From NVTR01 sp965237505 (lineage in GTDB: Bacteria > Pseudomonadota > Alphaproteobacteria > Rhodobacterales > Rhodobacteraceae), in NCBI GenBank assembly GCA_965237505.1, contig CBDEFR010000001.1, forward strand, positions 310,001 to 374,000: DNA of 64,000 nt, read 5' to 3'. Each line of letters begins with the position of its first letter. Position 1 is the stretch's first letter. The position numbers were made by a program, and so were the translations under genes. Below, piece after piece: positions 17,678 through 27,120 of this stretch. Under the pieces are notes generated by a model, which was not told the origin of the DNA, ran no database searches, and was given only the letters and a program-made list of their open reading frames with translations.

Positions 17678-17983
17678 TCAGTCGAGCCTTAACGGACGTT
17701 GCTCTAAGCCAAAGGCCGTAGACAAAATATACAGAAGCATCGTCGATATAGGTTTTTCTGGTCCGGCTGCCGTCACAAATTTGGCTGTGTAATTCTTGCG
17801 CCCGTTAGACCAAGTCAGCTGATCGTCTGACAGCACAACTGCGACCGGCCCGCGGTGCAGAAGGCTGGACGGCACCCACCCTTGGCAACTGTAGTTCCAG
17901 TCGTCGGCATAAGCCGGCGACATTACGCCCCAAAGTGTCAGAGTGATGGTCAGAATAATGCGAATGGGCGTGCGGCGTTCCAT
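17678..17983 (-). CDS. small exported protein of unknown function
   Basis: 101 residues from the ATG at 17983, with a signal peptide (RIILTITLTLWGVMSPAYA, cleavage before DDW). The mature part is about 75 residues with a single Cys (YSCQGW) and a beta-rich look (PVAVVLSDDQLTWSNGRKNYTAKFV). It starts 4 bases after the deoC stop and ends 67 bases before the aldehyde dehydrogenase start, so it is probably co-transcribed. No family is recognised. Confidence 0.65.
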   Translation of the reverse strand: MERRTPIRIILTITLTLWGVMSPAYADDWNYSCQGWVPSSLLHRGPVAVVLSDDQLTWSNGRKNYTAKFVTAAGPEKPISTMLLYILSTAFGLEQRPLRLD

Positions 17984-17987
17984 CGTT

Positions 17988-18992
17988 TCATCCGATCGGG
18001 TGGCGGAACTGGGCCGAATAGCGGCCGGTGACGTGGTGTTCGAGTTGCCGTTCGATGTCACCCAGAAGCGACGAGGCACCGAAGCGAAACAGGTCGGGCT
18101 GCAGCCAGCGATTGCCCAGTTCGTCCTTGATCAGCGCCAGATAGGTCAGCGAATCCTTGGCCTTGGAAATGCCACCCGCGGGTTTGTAGCCGATCTTGAA
18201 GCCGGTGCGGTCGCAGTAGTCGCGCAAGGCCCGGATCATGGTCAGCGACACCGGCAGGGTGGCGTTAACGCTTTCCTTGCCGGTTGAGGTTTTGATGAAA
18301 TCGGCGCCTGCCATCATGCAGACCAACGACGCGCGTGCGACATTGCGCAGGGTCTGCAGTTCGCCGGTTGCCAAGATCGCCTTGACATGGGCGTCACCAC
18401 AGGCGGCGCGGAATTCACGCATCTCGTCATAAAGCGCCTGCCAGTTGCCGGTGAGCACATGGCGGCGTGAAATGACGATGTCGATCTCGGCGGCCCCGGC
18501 CTTGACGCTTTGCTCAATTTCGGCGACCCGCAGGTTGAACGGAGACAGGCCAGCCGGGAACCCGGTGGAAACCGCAGCGACCGGGATGCCGGTGCCTGCA
18601 AGTTCTTGCACGGCGGTTTCGATCATGTCGTGGTAGACGCAGACCGCGCCGGTGGTGATGCTGTTTACGCCGAGTGCATCGAGAATATCGCGGCGCACCG
18701 GGTTGGCGGCCTTGGCACATAACCGACCAACCCGGCCCGCTGTATCATCGCCTGAAAGCGTGGTCAGATCGATCAGCGAGATTGCCTTTAGGAGCCACGC
18801 TGCCTGATAGTCCTTCTTTACAGACCGACGCCCCGGCAATGTGGCGGCGCGGCGTTCGATGGCGGACGTATTGGCCTGAACCGACGCCACCCAGTCCAGA
18901 TCCAGGTCGGTCCAGGCATTGCGGGCCTCGTGCAGCTGCGGCAGTTGCGGACTCACCGTGGTCTGCGCCGTATCAAGGAATTTGGTATGCAA
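17988..18992 (-). CDS. deoC: deoxyribose-phosphate aldolase
   Basis: Splits 2-deoxyribose 5-phosphate into glyceraldehyde 3-phosphate and acetaldehyde by a Schiff-base mechanism. Hallmarks are ISLIDLTTLSGDD, EIDIVISRRHVLTGNW, VKAILATGEL, the Schiff-base Lys in FIKTSTGKESVNATLPV, and the proton-relay Lys in IGYKPAGGI. The length of 334 residues fits the long DeoC type. It is the first gene of a three-gene minus-strand unit. An IS4 element begins 71 bases upstream of its start, so its native promoter region may be cut. Confidence 0.93.
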   Translation of the reverse strand: MHTKFLDTAQTTVSPQLPQLHEARNAWTDLDLDWVASVQANTSAIERRAATLPGRRSVKKDYQAAWLLKAISLIDLTTLSGDDTAGRVGRLCAKAANPVRRDILDALGVNSITTGAVCVYHDMIETAVQELAGTGIPVAAVSTGFPAGLSPFNLRVAEIEQSVKAGAAEIDIVISRRHVLTGNWQALYDEMREFRAACGDAHVKAILATGELQTLRNVARASLVCMMAGADFIKTSTGKESVNATLPVSLTMIRALRDYCDRTGFKIGYKPAGGISKAKDSLTYLALIKDELGNRWLQPDLFRFGASSLLGDIERQLEHHVTGRYSAQFRHPIG

Positions 18993-19063
18993 GGGACCCT
19001 CCGAGGCTCAGGGCGAAAGCGTCGCATGAGGCGCGGGGATTAGCAAGATTTCAACATTTGGTC

Positions 19064-20252
19064 CTTACCACCCTTCAATTTAGCGAATTAAGCTTGCCAT
19101 CTGTCCACATGCTGTGATTCAAGGAGTCTCCTGTTATAGAATTGGAGATGTTGTATGGTTGTTTCATTGGGTTTTTCTGGGGTAAACGAAGCTATCAAGG
19201 CTGATTTTATAGAGCGGCTTCCAAAGTTTCATAAATCCCGCTGCGAAGGCCTTACACTGCTTTCGAGCATCGTTCTTGATGTGCGAAGTGCGAATTTGAT
19301 GGAATTTTCGGCGGCTTTACCGCGTCACATCGGCACAAAAGATCATCGGTACCAGTATGGTTCCCGTGTTTTGAGCAATTCCCACATTGATTGCGCGGAA
19401 ATCATGCAGGCCTATGCTGGAGATGTATTCACCCGTTTGGCCTCCAACGGAGAGACCATCGTTTTGATGATGGATCAAAGCCATATCAATGACGGACATG
19501 AAGTCTTGATGCTGTCAGTGCGCATGCGTGATCGCGCCTTGCCTGTGGCTTGGCGCGTGCGCAAGACAAAGGCAATATTGGGTTTTCTCTCCAAAAAGAG
19601 TTACTGGACAGCATTCAGGATTGGATGCCTGAAGGGGCTGATGTCATGTTAACGGGTGATCGATTTTATGGCACAGAAAGGTTAATCCATTGGTGTCAGG
19701 ACGCTGGTTGGGGATATCGTATTCGCCTGAAGGGCAACCTGACTTTGCAGCACCAAGGTGGCGAGCTGTCTTGCATTGAAATCAGGGAGCTGATGCCGCA
19801 AGGGCTTATAAACGCGGAACTTTATGGATCAGGTGTGTTTACGAATATCGGAGTATTGCACGACGATGGTCACCCTGAGCCCTGGATCATCGCTATGAAT
19901 GCAAAGCCTTCACAATACACGGTTCTCGATTATGGAATGCGATGGGGTATTGAAGCTATGTTCTCGGACTTCAAGACCCGTGGATTTGGCATCGCGCAAA
20001 GCCAAATCAAAAAGCCAGACCGACTGGAAAGGCTTATCCTTGTCATGGCAATAGCCATGTACTGGGCGGTTTCAACGGGCGCAGCAGATGAACAAATAGT
20101 CGCCGAAAGCGGCGAAAAAAGGCGATTCGCAAAACCCGAAGATCACTCTGCTCCCTCTTCAAACAGGGCCTGCGGTTCCTGCGCAGATGCTTCATAGGAT
20201 ATGAGAAAATCCCTAAATTATGGCAAGTTTGGATTTTTTGAAGGGTGGTAAG
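19064..20252 (+). mobile_element. IS4-family element, copy 1 (frameshifted, no target duplication)
   Basis: Same element as at 29810-30999, with ends CTTACCACCC / GGGTGGTAAG, but 1189 bp instead of 1190. The flanks (ACATTTGGTC left, GTGGTGCCGA right) are not duplicates of each other. The left side is the deoC upstream region and the right side is the inside of a dehydrogenase gene, so this copy marks a rearrangement joint and not a simple insertion. Confidence 0.88.
19155..20197 (+). pseudogene. IS4-family transposase, one-base deletion
   Basis: Identical in outline to the 347-residue transposase at 29901-30944. After RKTK the frame breaks because the run AAAA has become AAA near 19567, and the rest (GNIGFSLQKELLDSIQDWMPEG... 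to the end) continues in another frame. An inactive copy. Confidence 0.9.
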
Positions 20253-21343
20253 GTGGTGCCGATCACCACGCCGGGTCTGGCGCTGAAGAGCCCGATGTTG
20301 CTGTTCGACGCGAATTTCCCATTGTTCCTGCGTTGGACCTATCTGCCGAAACTCGCGCCTTGGTTGATGCGTTATATGTCGCATGCCAACGACAACGACA
20401 CCCGTCGTATCGCACGCGGATTGGCCCCGATCATCGGGGATTCCCTGCAACAGCATCAGGCGCTGACATCGGGCACCGGTGCCCAAAAATAGATCCAGGA
20501 AAGCGACTATAACTTTGCCTATTAAGACCGAGCCACTTTTGACGCCGATGCCTATACTTGGGAACTGCGTCGACAGGCCGGATTTATCCCCGAATTAATA
20601 GAAGGCCCCTCAGTGCAAGACGCTGAGCCGATCCTAAGCCGTGACATTAAGTTGCTCGCTGTAATGAAGAACCACGGCTTCATTTTGAACCCTGGTTCAT
20701 ATGTGGCCGATCTCGCGCGAGTCTTTCAGGATATGGGTGGCACATTGGTCCAGGCAGCGGTCAAAGATTTTGATCTGAGCGGCGGACAAATCAGCTCTGT
20801 CGACACTGATCAGGGTCGATTTACTTGCGACCAAGCGGTCCTGGCAACTGGCGTATCGTCAAAACCGTTGATGCAGAAACTTGGGATAAATGTGCCGATA
20901 GAAGCCGAGCGCGGCTATCACATTGTGTATAAAACCCAAGCGAACAACCTAATAATCCCATGATGATCGCCTCGGGAAAATTCGTGGCGACAGCAATGGA
21001 CAACGGTTTGCGTTGCGCCGGAGTTGTCGAATTTGGCGGTATTGACGCCGGACTGTCCAAAGCGCCACTTAGACTTCTGCGCAAGAAAGTGCGCGAGACA
21101 TTTCCAAAAATGACCGCAGATAGCGAAGCAGAATGGTTGGGCTTTCGCCCTTCACCCAGTGACAGCCTGCCCCTGATCGGCGAGGTGGGAAACACTCGCG
21201 TCTTCGCGGCCTTCGGGCATCACCATATCGGGCTGACAGGCGGCCCCAAGACCGGGCGCATGGTTGCCGATCTGATGACCGGCAAGCGCCCCAATAACGA
21301 TATGAGCCCTTATGAACCGCAGCGGTTCGTCAAGGGGGCCTGA
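20253..21343 (+). pseudogene. FAD-dependent D-amino-acid dehydrogenase (DadA-like), 5'-truncated
   Basis: Remnant of a DAO-type FAD oxidoreductase. The readable pieces are ITTPGLALKSPMLLFDANFPLFLRW, then GFILNPGSYVADLARVFQDMGG and CDQAVLATGVSSKPLMQKLGI, then MMIASGKFVATAMDNGLRCAGVVEFGG and FGHHHIGLTGGPKTGRMVADLMTG. The N-terminal FAD-binding part is missing because the IS4 element replaces it. There are in-frame stops at 20490 (TAG) and 20523 (TAA), and a one-base loss near 20949 shifts the frame. The following TRAP transporter genes may have fed the same pathway. Confidence 0.85.
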
Positions 21344-21381
21344 GCAAATCAAATTGTGCTTAACCAAAGGGAGAATTAACC

Positions 21382-22000
21382 ACGAAAGCACCACTACTGA
21401 AACTTTCGACCATCCTGACTGCAGGGGCTCTTAGCGTTGCAGCAAACATCGCCACGGCAGAAAACTGGGATATGCCTATGGCCTATTCCGACAGCAACTT
21501 CCACAGCCAGAACGGCAAACTATTCGCCGAAGCGGTTGGCATTAGCACCGGCGGGGATCTGACGATTACGGTCCATGCTGGTGGCTCGCTGTTCAGTGGC
21601 GCTGACATCCAACGTGCGGTTCAAACCGGCCAAGCCCCGATTGGCGAGCGCTTCATTTTTTGCACTGGCCTATGCGCTCAATCACGGCGCTCACATTCGG
21701 GTGTCGCTGATGCTGTCCGCCCTAGGCCGACATCGCCGCTATCGCGAGATTTGGGATTATTTTGTTGCTTCGGTCACCGCGACGTTTTTTGCGCGATTTG
21801 CCATCAAGGCCAATTTCCTATCGGAAAAATTGCACGATATTTCACAGGGCCAAGACGCCACGCCGATCTGGATTCCACAATTGGCGATGTCCATCGGCAC
21901 TGTGCTGTTGGCGGTGGCACTCTGGGATCATCTGGTGCGGATCTTATTTACCGATCACCAAGGCGTCGCAGATCCAGACATTGCCGCGGGAGCGGAGTAG
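21382..22000 (+). pseudogene. TRAP transporter dctP-dctQ deletion fusion
   Basis: The first 90 codons are the start of a TRAP substrate-binding protein: signal peptide LKLSTILTAGALSVAANIATA, then WDMPMAYSDSNFHSQNGKLFAEAV and GADIQRAVQTGQAPIGERF. The expected ATG reads ACG (21382-21384). Near 21650 the sequence jumps, out of frame, into the small permease DctQ (FFALAYALNHGAHIRVSLMLSAL ... IWIPQLAMSIGTVLLAVALWDHLVRIL). Most of dctP and the first part of dctQ are therefore deleted. The remaining dctQ ends 5 bases before dctM. Confidence 0.82.
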
Positions 22001-22848
22001 AGCGATGGACCAGTTTACCCTTACAATCGTTTTCCTTTTTGTCCTGTCTTGCTGCTCGGCACCGGCGTTTGGGTCGGATTGGCACTGATGGGCGTGGCCT
22101 ACGTTGGTACGGAACTATTCACCGTTCGCCCGGCTGGTGACGCCATGATCACCGTGATCTGGCGGTCTTCCAGCAGTTGGACGCTGACCGCCTTGCCGTT
22201 GTTTATCTGGATGGGCGAAATCCTATATCGAACGAAATTATCGGAAGATATGTTCAAAGGCTTGGCCCCCTGGCTGGCCCGCCTGCCCGGCGGGCTGTTG
22301 CACACCAACGTGGTCGGCTGCACCATCTTTGCCGCTGTGTCCGGCTCTTCTGCGGCGACGCTGACGACGGTTGGCAAAATGTCGATCCCCGAGCTGCGAA
22401 AACGCGGCTATCCGGAGTTCATGACCATTGGCACACTCGCCGGATCGGCCACTCTCGGTCTGATGATCCCGCCGTCACTGACGCTGATTGTTTATGGCAT
22501 GACGGTCAATGAATCGATTTTGAAGCTGTTTATGGCCGGGGTATTCCCCGGGCTGACACTCGCGTTGATGTTCATGCTCTATATAGTTGGTTGGCATTAT
22601 CTGCGTCCGAACGAGCGTGCCAAACCGGAACCGCCGATGAGCTTCAAAGAGAAAATGTACAACTCGCGATTTTTGATTCCAGTCGTGGCATTGGTGCTAA
22701 CCGTGATCGGTTCCATGTATGGCGGTTTTCCCACAGCAATCGGGGCAGCCTAGATAGGCGTTATCGGCGCACTGGTTCTGGCAGGCTTTCAAGGCTCTCT
22801 GAACTTCTCAACATTCCGCGAAAGCCTCTTAGTGTCTGATTCAAAACT

Positions 22849-23627
22849 CTACGCATGATTACAATGCCTTGCAATTTTACGCGTGAGGGTTCTGATATGT
22901 GCAACGAGTATCCATGCCTGTGAACTTGCGATGGATTTTTCCCAATCTTTGGCCAATCGCCGGCAGCGGTTGAGCCATGCGAAGGTGCGCTCGACGACCC
23001 ATCTTCTGGGAATGACTTCGAAGCCTTCCGCAGTGTCGAAGCGCTTGACGATCTGGATTGTCCAGTCACCGATGCCTTCAAGAGCGTCGCGCAGCTTTGG
23101 TCCGGCATAACCGCCATCCGCAAAGATATGGCGCAAGTTTGGATGGGAATACCGGATGGATTTCAACACTTCCGGTGCGCCATCACGGTCTTGAATACCG
23201 GCGCTATGCACGACCAACCCAACCATAAACCCGAGCGTGTCGGTGACAATGTGGCGCTTGCGGCCCTTGGTTTTCCTGCCCGCGTCATAGCCCGAAATGC
23301 CACCGCTTTCCGTTGTTTTTATGGTCTGGCTATCAATGACACCAGCGGTGGGGCCGGGCTTCTTGCCATGAAACTCGCGCGCCGTCGCCACCAGAAAATG
23401 GCTGATCACTTCAAAGATGCCATCGTTGCGCCAGCCATAGAAATAGTAGCGCACGGTGGACACTGGCGGGAAATCATTGGGCAGCATACGCCACGCACAC
23501 CCGGCGCTGGCGATGTACAAAATGGCATCCAGAACATCGCGCATCGCCGTGCTGCGCGGACGACCAGTTGTTTTAGGCGGCGGCAGGAATGGCGCGATCA
23601 AACCCCATTCCTGATCAGTTAAATCGC
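22849..23627 (-). pseudogene. IS5-family transposase with replaced N terminus
   Basis: From DLTDQEWGLIAPFLPPP onward it is identical to the 278-residue transposase at 42783-43619, with the DDE core residues in GVIDSQTIKT and HIFADGGYAGPKL and the ERTFAWLNRCRRL motif. The first roughly 20 residues (MAWTETTRARYERHSGRYAS in the intact copy) are replaced by sequence derived from the inserted ISNCY end, so it is probably not expressed as an active protein. Confidence 0.85.
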
Positions 23628-23753
23628 TGTCGAGAACATTTCGATTTGTCCGGTTTATGTACCATGGCAATTGTCCGCTTCTGTCTTCCTTACTCTGTGG
23701 CTGTGCGAGCCGAAGGCGAGCGCTGCCACAGAGTAAGGTTAGGCTGGTCAAAG
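23628..23753. mobile_element. solo end of an ISNCY (IS1202-like) element
   Basis: It begins TGTCGAGAACATT and continues to CCGGTTTATGTACCA, the same as the left end of the full element at 36436-37839. Like that element it contains, just inside, a large inverted repeat (arms CCTTACTCTGTGGC at 23688-23701 and its complement at 23725-23738). The transposase and the other end are absent. Confidence 0.75.
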
Positions 23754-24219
23754 CGTCCAGGCCATTGTGATCTCCCTCGAATCTTATCAATCCGATTGAA
23801 TCACAACTCGCTGAAATCATGCCTGTCAATTAGTTTTGGATCAGACACTATTATCCCTGCCCACCACTCGGACAAGCGCAATGATTGCATTGATCTTAAT
23901 GGGCGCATCGTTTTTGTCGTTGTCCATGGGCTTTACCGGCCTGCCTCGAGAATTGGCCGCTTGGATCGCCGAAATGGGTCTGTCACCAATTGCTTTGATC
24001 GCCGCCGTGACGATACTTTACATCGTCATTGGCATGTTCCTTGACGGCATTTCTTCGGTTGTTTTGACTATGGCCATCGTTGAACCCATGATTCGTCAGG
24101 TCGGCATTGATGTGATCTGGTTTGGTATCTCGCATCGTCGTGGTCGTCGAGATGGCACAGATCACCGCGCCAATTGGATTCAACCTGTTCGTCATGCAAG
24201 GCATCACCAATTACGAGAA

Positions 24220-24629
24220 ATGCCTGGCGTATCCCAGTATCGGGTGTCAAAAAGACTCATCTTTTATCGTGTCCACTGGCACACGGTTATGGTTTCCGAG
24301 GCTGCGATGAGCCCGTCCGACCCTCAGCTTCATAACGCGTTGTAGCGTCGAAAGCCGCGCTCCGACATGCAAGCACCCGCCGCTGCCTGGAGCTGCCGCG
24401 ATTTCGTTCGCTCATAATAATCTGAAAAATTCGCGTAGGTCCTGTACGAGCCTGTCCTAGTCATAAAGCGCTCCCTTTCGGAGCACCCTAAAACCGGCGA
24501 TCGCATGGTACATCGGACATATGCCTTGTTAACACTGATCGCAGGGGATCGCATGAATAGCTGGCCCGTGATGCTACGTGCAACGTCTGATTCAATGGAA
24601 CACGCATCTGGAGGACTTGCTTTGGAAAA
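24220..24629. other. unassigned decayed stretch
   Basis: No gene can be supported. A minus-strand frame at 24330-24554 (ending SDYYERTKSRQLQAAAGACMSERGFRRYNAL) is not recognised. The stretch lies between the broken dctM end and an ISAs1 remnant and is probably debris. Confidence 0.5.
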
Positions 24630-25605
24630 GACTACACCATCTGTTATTTCGGATCCCTGACCCTCGCCAGCAGGCGAAGGGCTTTACACGCTTGATGAGA
24701 TCCTGCTTTTAAGCCTGCGGTGGTCGGGCGGCAGTGTCGTTGATACGAATATGGTGAAGGCTGAAGTTTCGCGCAAATTGGCCCCTTTTGAGCGGCATGA
24801 CATCAACGGTGTTTCGGCTGGATCCGGAGAAGTTCATAGCCTTGGCAATTGCTGGCCTGGCAGACGCGTTGAAGGCTCGTGTGGCCGTCGATGGCAAGAC
24901 GATCGGTTCAAAGGCCGGTGGTGAAACACCTCTGCAGATCTCGGCCACTGTGATGATTGTCTGGTACTGGTCAGCGGGCAAGTGCGCACAAAAAGAACGA
25001 GATCAGGACATTCCATTGCTCTTGCATTTGCTCCACGTTGATCGCGATCGTGACGCTGGCGCGATTCGGGTGCCAACGCCAGATTGCCTGCAAAATCCGC
25101 GACAAGGGGGCTCGGACTACGTCTGGCGCTCAAGGGAAATCAATCAGCGAGGATGTGAAACTGTGGTCTTGAAGAGAGGGAGCGAAAATACTGTCGCAGA
25201 CTGTTGATGGCGATAAAGGTCGGATTGAGACCCGGCTACACCCAGAGTGACACATAGAATGGTTGCGTCGCATCCGGGTTCTGACCAGTATTGGTCGCGT
25301 TGTCCGATCCGTGAAAGCAACGGGAAAACATCACAACAAACCCGATACTTCATCTCGTCTCTACCAAGATGCGCCGCAACTTGTGCCCATGCGGTACGCT
25401 CCCATTGGGGGATCTGAAAACCGCTCCACTGGGTGCTCGACGACATTGCGATTGACAGCCGTGTTCGAGGCACGGCCCCAAGAATTTTGCCGTTCATGCA
25501 ATGAATCTGCTCAACAAGGCAAAAGATAAAAAATCGCTCAGGGTCATGCGCAAAAAGGCCTGGAACAATCGGTTCTTACTGCAAATTCTCCGGACATAAC
25601 CTTCA
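24630..25605 (+). pseudogene. ISAs1-family transposase remnant
   Basis: Pieces in different frames follow the ISAs1/H-repeat transposase order: IPDPRQQAKGF and LDEILLLSL; then MTSTVFRLDPEKFIALAIAGLADALKARVAVDGKTIGSK; then HVDRDRDAGAI and CKIRDKGA; then QTVDGDKGRIETR; then GGSENRSTGCSTTL (ancestral WGIENRLHWVLD); and finally AMNLLNKAKDKKSLRVMRKKAWNNRFLLQILRT. There are at least five frame changes, so it is long dead. No terminal repeats could be placed with confidence. Confidence 0.78.
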
Positions 25606-25625
25606 TGCGATTGCCCTGCACTGAA

Positions 25626-25767
25626 GTTAAATCGCTTGTAGCGTCCCGCTGTTCATATCGGGCGCGAGTGGTTTCCGTCCACGCATTGTGATCTCACTCG
25701 AATCTTGCAATCGCAATTGAATCACAACTCGCTGAAATCATTCAATTAGTTTTGGGTCAGACACTTA
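25626..25767 (-). mobile_element. decayed fragment of the IS5 element
   Basis: About 140 bases resembling the transposase-start end of the IS5 copies (start-codon region, GAATCACAACTCGCTGAAATCA, then the terminus GTTTTGGGTCAGACACTTA), with many small deletions relative to the intact copy. It directly precedes the second dctM fragment, as the full IS5 copy precedes the first. Confidence 0.8.
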
Positions 25768-26225
25768 GGGGCCGTCGGACCGCAATGATTGCATTGACTT
25801 AATGGGCGCATCGTTTTTGTCGTTTCCATGGGCTTTACCGAACACTGCCTCAAGAATTGGCCGCACATCGCCGAAATCTCCGACCAATTGCTTTGAACGC
25901 ACGCCGTGACGATATTTTACATCGTCATTGGCATGTTCCTTGACGGCATTTCTTCGGTTGTTTCGACTATGGCCATCGTTGCCATGATTCGTCAGGTGGC
26001 ATTGATGTGCCGGGTTCGCCATCTTCCGTCGTGGTCGTCGAGATGGCACAGATCAGCGAATTGGATTACCTGTTCGTCATGCAAGGCATTTACGAGATTG
26101 GCTATATCGCCAAGACAGCACTGCCGATGTTTGCGGTCATGGTCTTGATGGTTGGTGTTCTCGTTGCGTTTCCCGAACTGGCAACATGGCTGCCGGAAAA
26201 TATCCGAAATGCGCCTGGCAGATAG
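25768..26225 (+). pseudogene. second copy of the dctM 3' end, heavily decayed
   Basis: It repeats the sequence following the IS5 copy at 23850-24219 with a dozen or more short gaps. Readable parts are FYIVIGMFLDGISSVVSTMAIV and, in another frame, VMQGIYEIGYIAKTALPMFAVMVLMVGVLVAFPELATWLPENI before the stop. The latter is the true DctM C terminus that the first copy lacks. Both copies sit beside an IS5 end, suggesting that a segment including the IS5 terminus was duplicated and then eroded. Confidence 0.78.
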
Positions 26226-26460
26226 AGAATTCCAAGTGGGCGAAGCCTTCGACTTTCCTTAATTTGCCGGGACATCTGGACCTAAATGCTGCCAGGCGCG
26301 GATATTGCCTGACTACACCATTGGGATATCATGGGTTAACAATTCAAAATGAAAACTGATAACACTGAGGTAGTCAAAATACACGAAGGACTGAATCGCT
26401 TTGCGGCAATGCATAACGATTCGTCCTATCGGCGTGGAAATATAAACTGGGATGAATTGA

Positions 26461-27114
26461 ATGGAGAAGTTTCGGTTATTTCGTCGTACAAGGGGTATAG
26501 AGTTCAATATTGATGAGTATCTGAGCAAGCTGTCAGAATCTGCAATTCTGTTCAAACTGGCGGTCAAAGCCTATCTGCGCGAAGGCTGTCTGGATGAATT
26601 CAGCGGTAAACTGACCGAAATTGTTGCATTGGAAAGCTCAGCAGACGGATTGCGTCGCCGGATCAAAACCGAACTCTACATGCACACTCTGATCCCAGAT
26701 TCGCGCGGTGACGTTCTTGGGTTGATCGAAACGCTTGATGATTTGTTGAATTACTTTGAGGGCACGTTGCTGGCCTTTCATGCAGAACGCCCCGAGATAC
26801 CTGATACTTTCAGACCAGGGTTCAAGCAATTGACCAACATGGTCGTTTCCGCAGTGGATTCGCTTGTCATGGCGGCGCGCGCATTTTTTCACACGCCGGT
26901 TGCGGTGACCGATTACAACCACAAAGTGTTGCTTTTCGAGAAAGAAGCCGACAAGATCTCGAGCAAGTTGAAGCAGGCGATATTTAATTCTGATCTGGAA
27001 CTTTCCCACAAGATGCATTTGCGCGATTTTGTCGAGCACATAGATAACGTGGCAAACTGGGCCGAAGATGTCGCCGACCGGCTGGAAATCTATGCCATCA
27101 AGCGAACGGCTTAG
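26461..27114 (+). CDS. DUF47/PhoU-like phosphate transport regulator
   Basis: 217-residue, all-helical, PhoU-like protein of the DUF47 (TIGR00153) family, with E/D-rich helices such as LTEIVALESSADGLRRRIKTELYMHTLIPDSRGDVLGLIETLDDLLNYFEG and KEADKISSKLKQAIF. These proteins are regularly encoded just before a Pit-type phosphate transporter and are thought to modulate it. Here the transporter begins 6 bases after the stop. The ATG at 26461 follows a weak ribosome site. The 235 bases upstream hold no gene and no convincing Pho box. Confidence 0.9.
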   Translation: MEKFRLFRRTRGIEFNIDEYLSKLSESAILFKLAVKAYLREGCLDEFSGKLTEIVALESSADGLRRRIKTELYMHTLIPDSRGDVLGLIETLDDLLNYFEGTLLAFHAERPEIPDTFRPGFKQLTNMVVSAVDSLVMAARAFFHTPVAVTDYNHKVLLFEKEADKISSKLKQAIFNSDLELSHKMHLRDFVEHIDNVANWAEDVADRLEIYAIKRTA

Positions 27115-27120
27115 GTTTTT

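Larger units (their letters stand above)
22831..23849 (-). mobile_element. IS5-family element, copy 1, carrying a foreign IS end
   Basis: Ends AGTGTCTGATTCAAAAC / GTTTTGGATCAGACACT match the intact copy at 42704-43637, but this one is 1019 bp. Its extra length comes from an unrelated 126-bp block at 23628-23753 that replaces 46 bases of the transposase start. It is inserted in dctM at a TA-type target. Confidence 0.88.
22006..24219 (+). pseudogene. TRAP transporter large permease DctM, several lesions and an IS5 insertion
   Basis: A DctM-type permease with multiple membrane spans (LFIWMGEILYRTKLSEDMFKGL, GCTIFAAVSGSSAATLTTVGKM, TIGTLAGSATLGLMIPPSLTLIVYG). Lesions in order: a one-base loss near 22050, a TAG codon at 22751-22753, an IS5 element at 22831-23849, a frame change near 24120, and truncation after NLFVMQGITNYE at about 24219. 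Joining across the IS5 gives FRESLLLSLPTTRTSAMIALIL in frame. The missing 3' end exists in worse condition at 25768-26225. Confidence 0.85.

Noticed and set aside
26226..26460. Pho box before the DUF47-phosphate transporter pair
   Set aside because: I looked for paired CTGTCAT-like direct repeats and did not find a convincing set.
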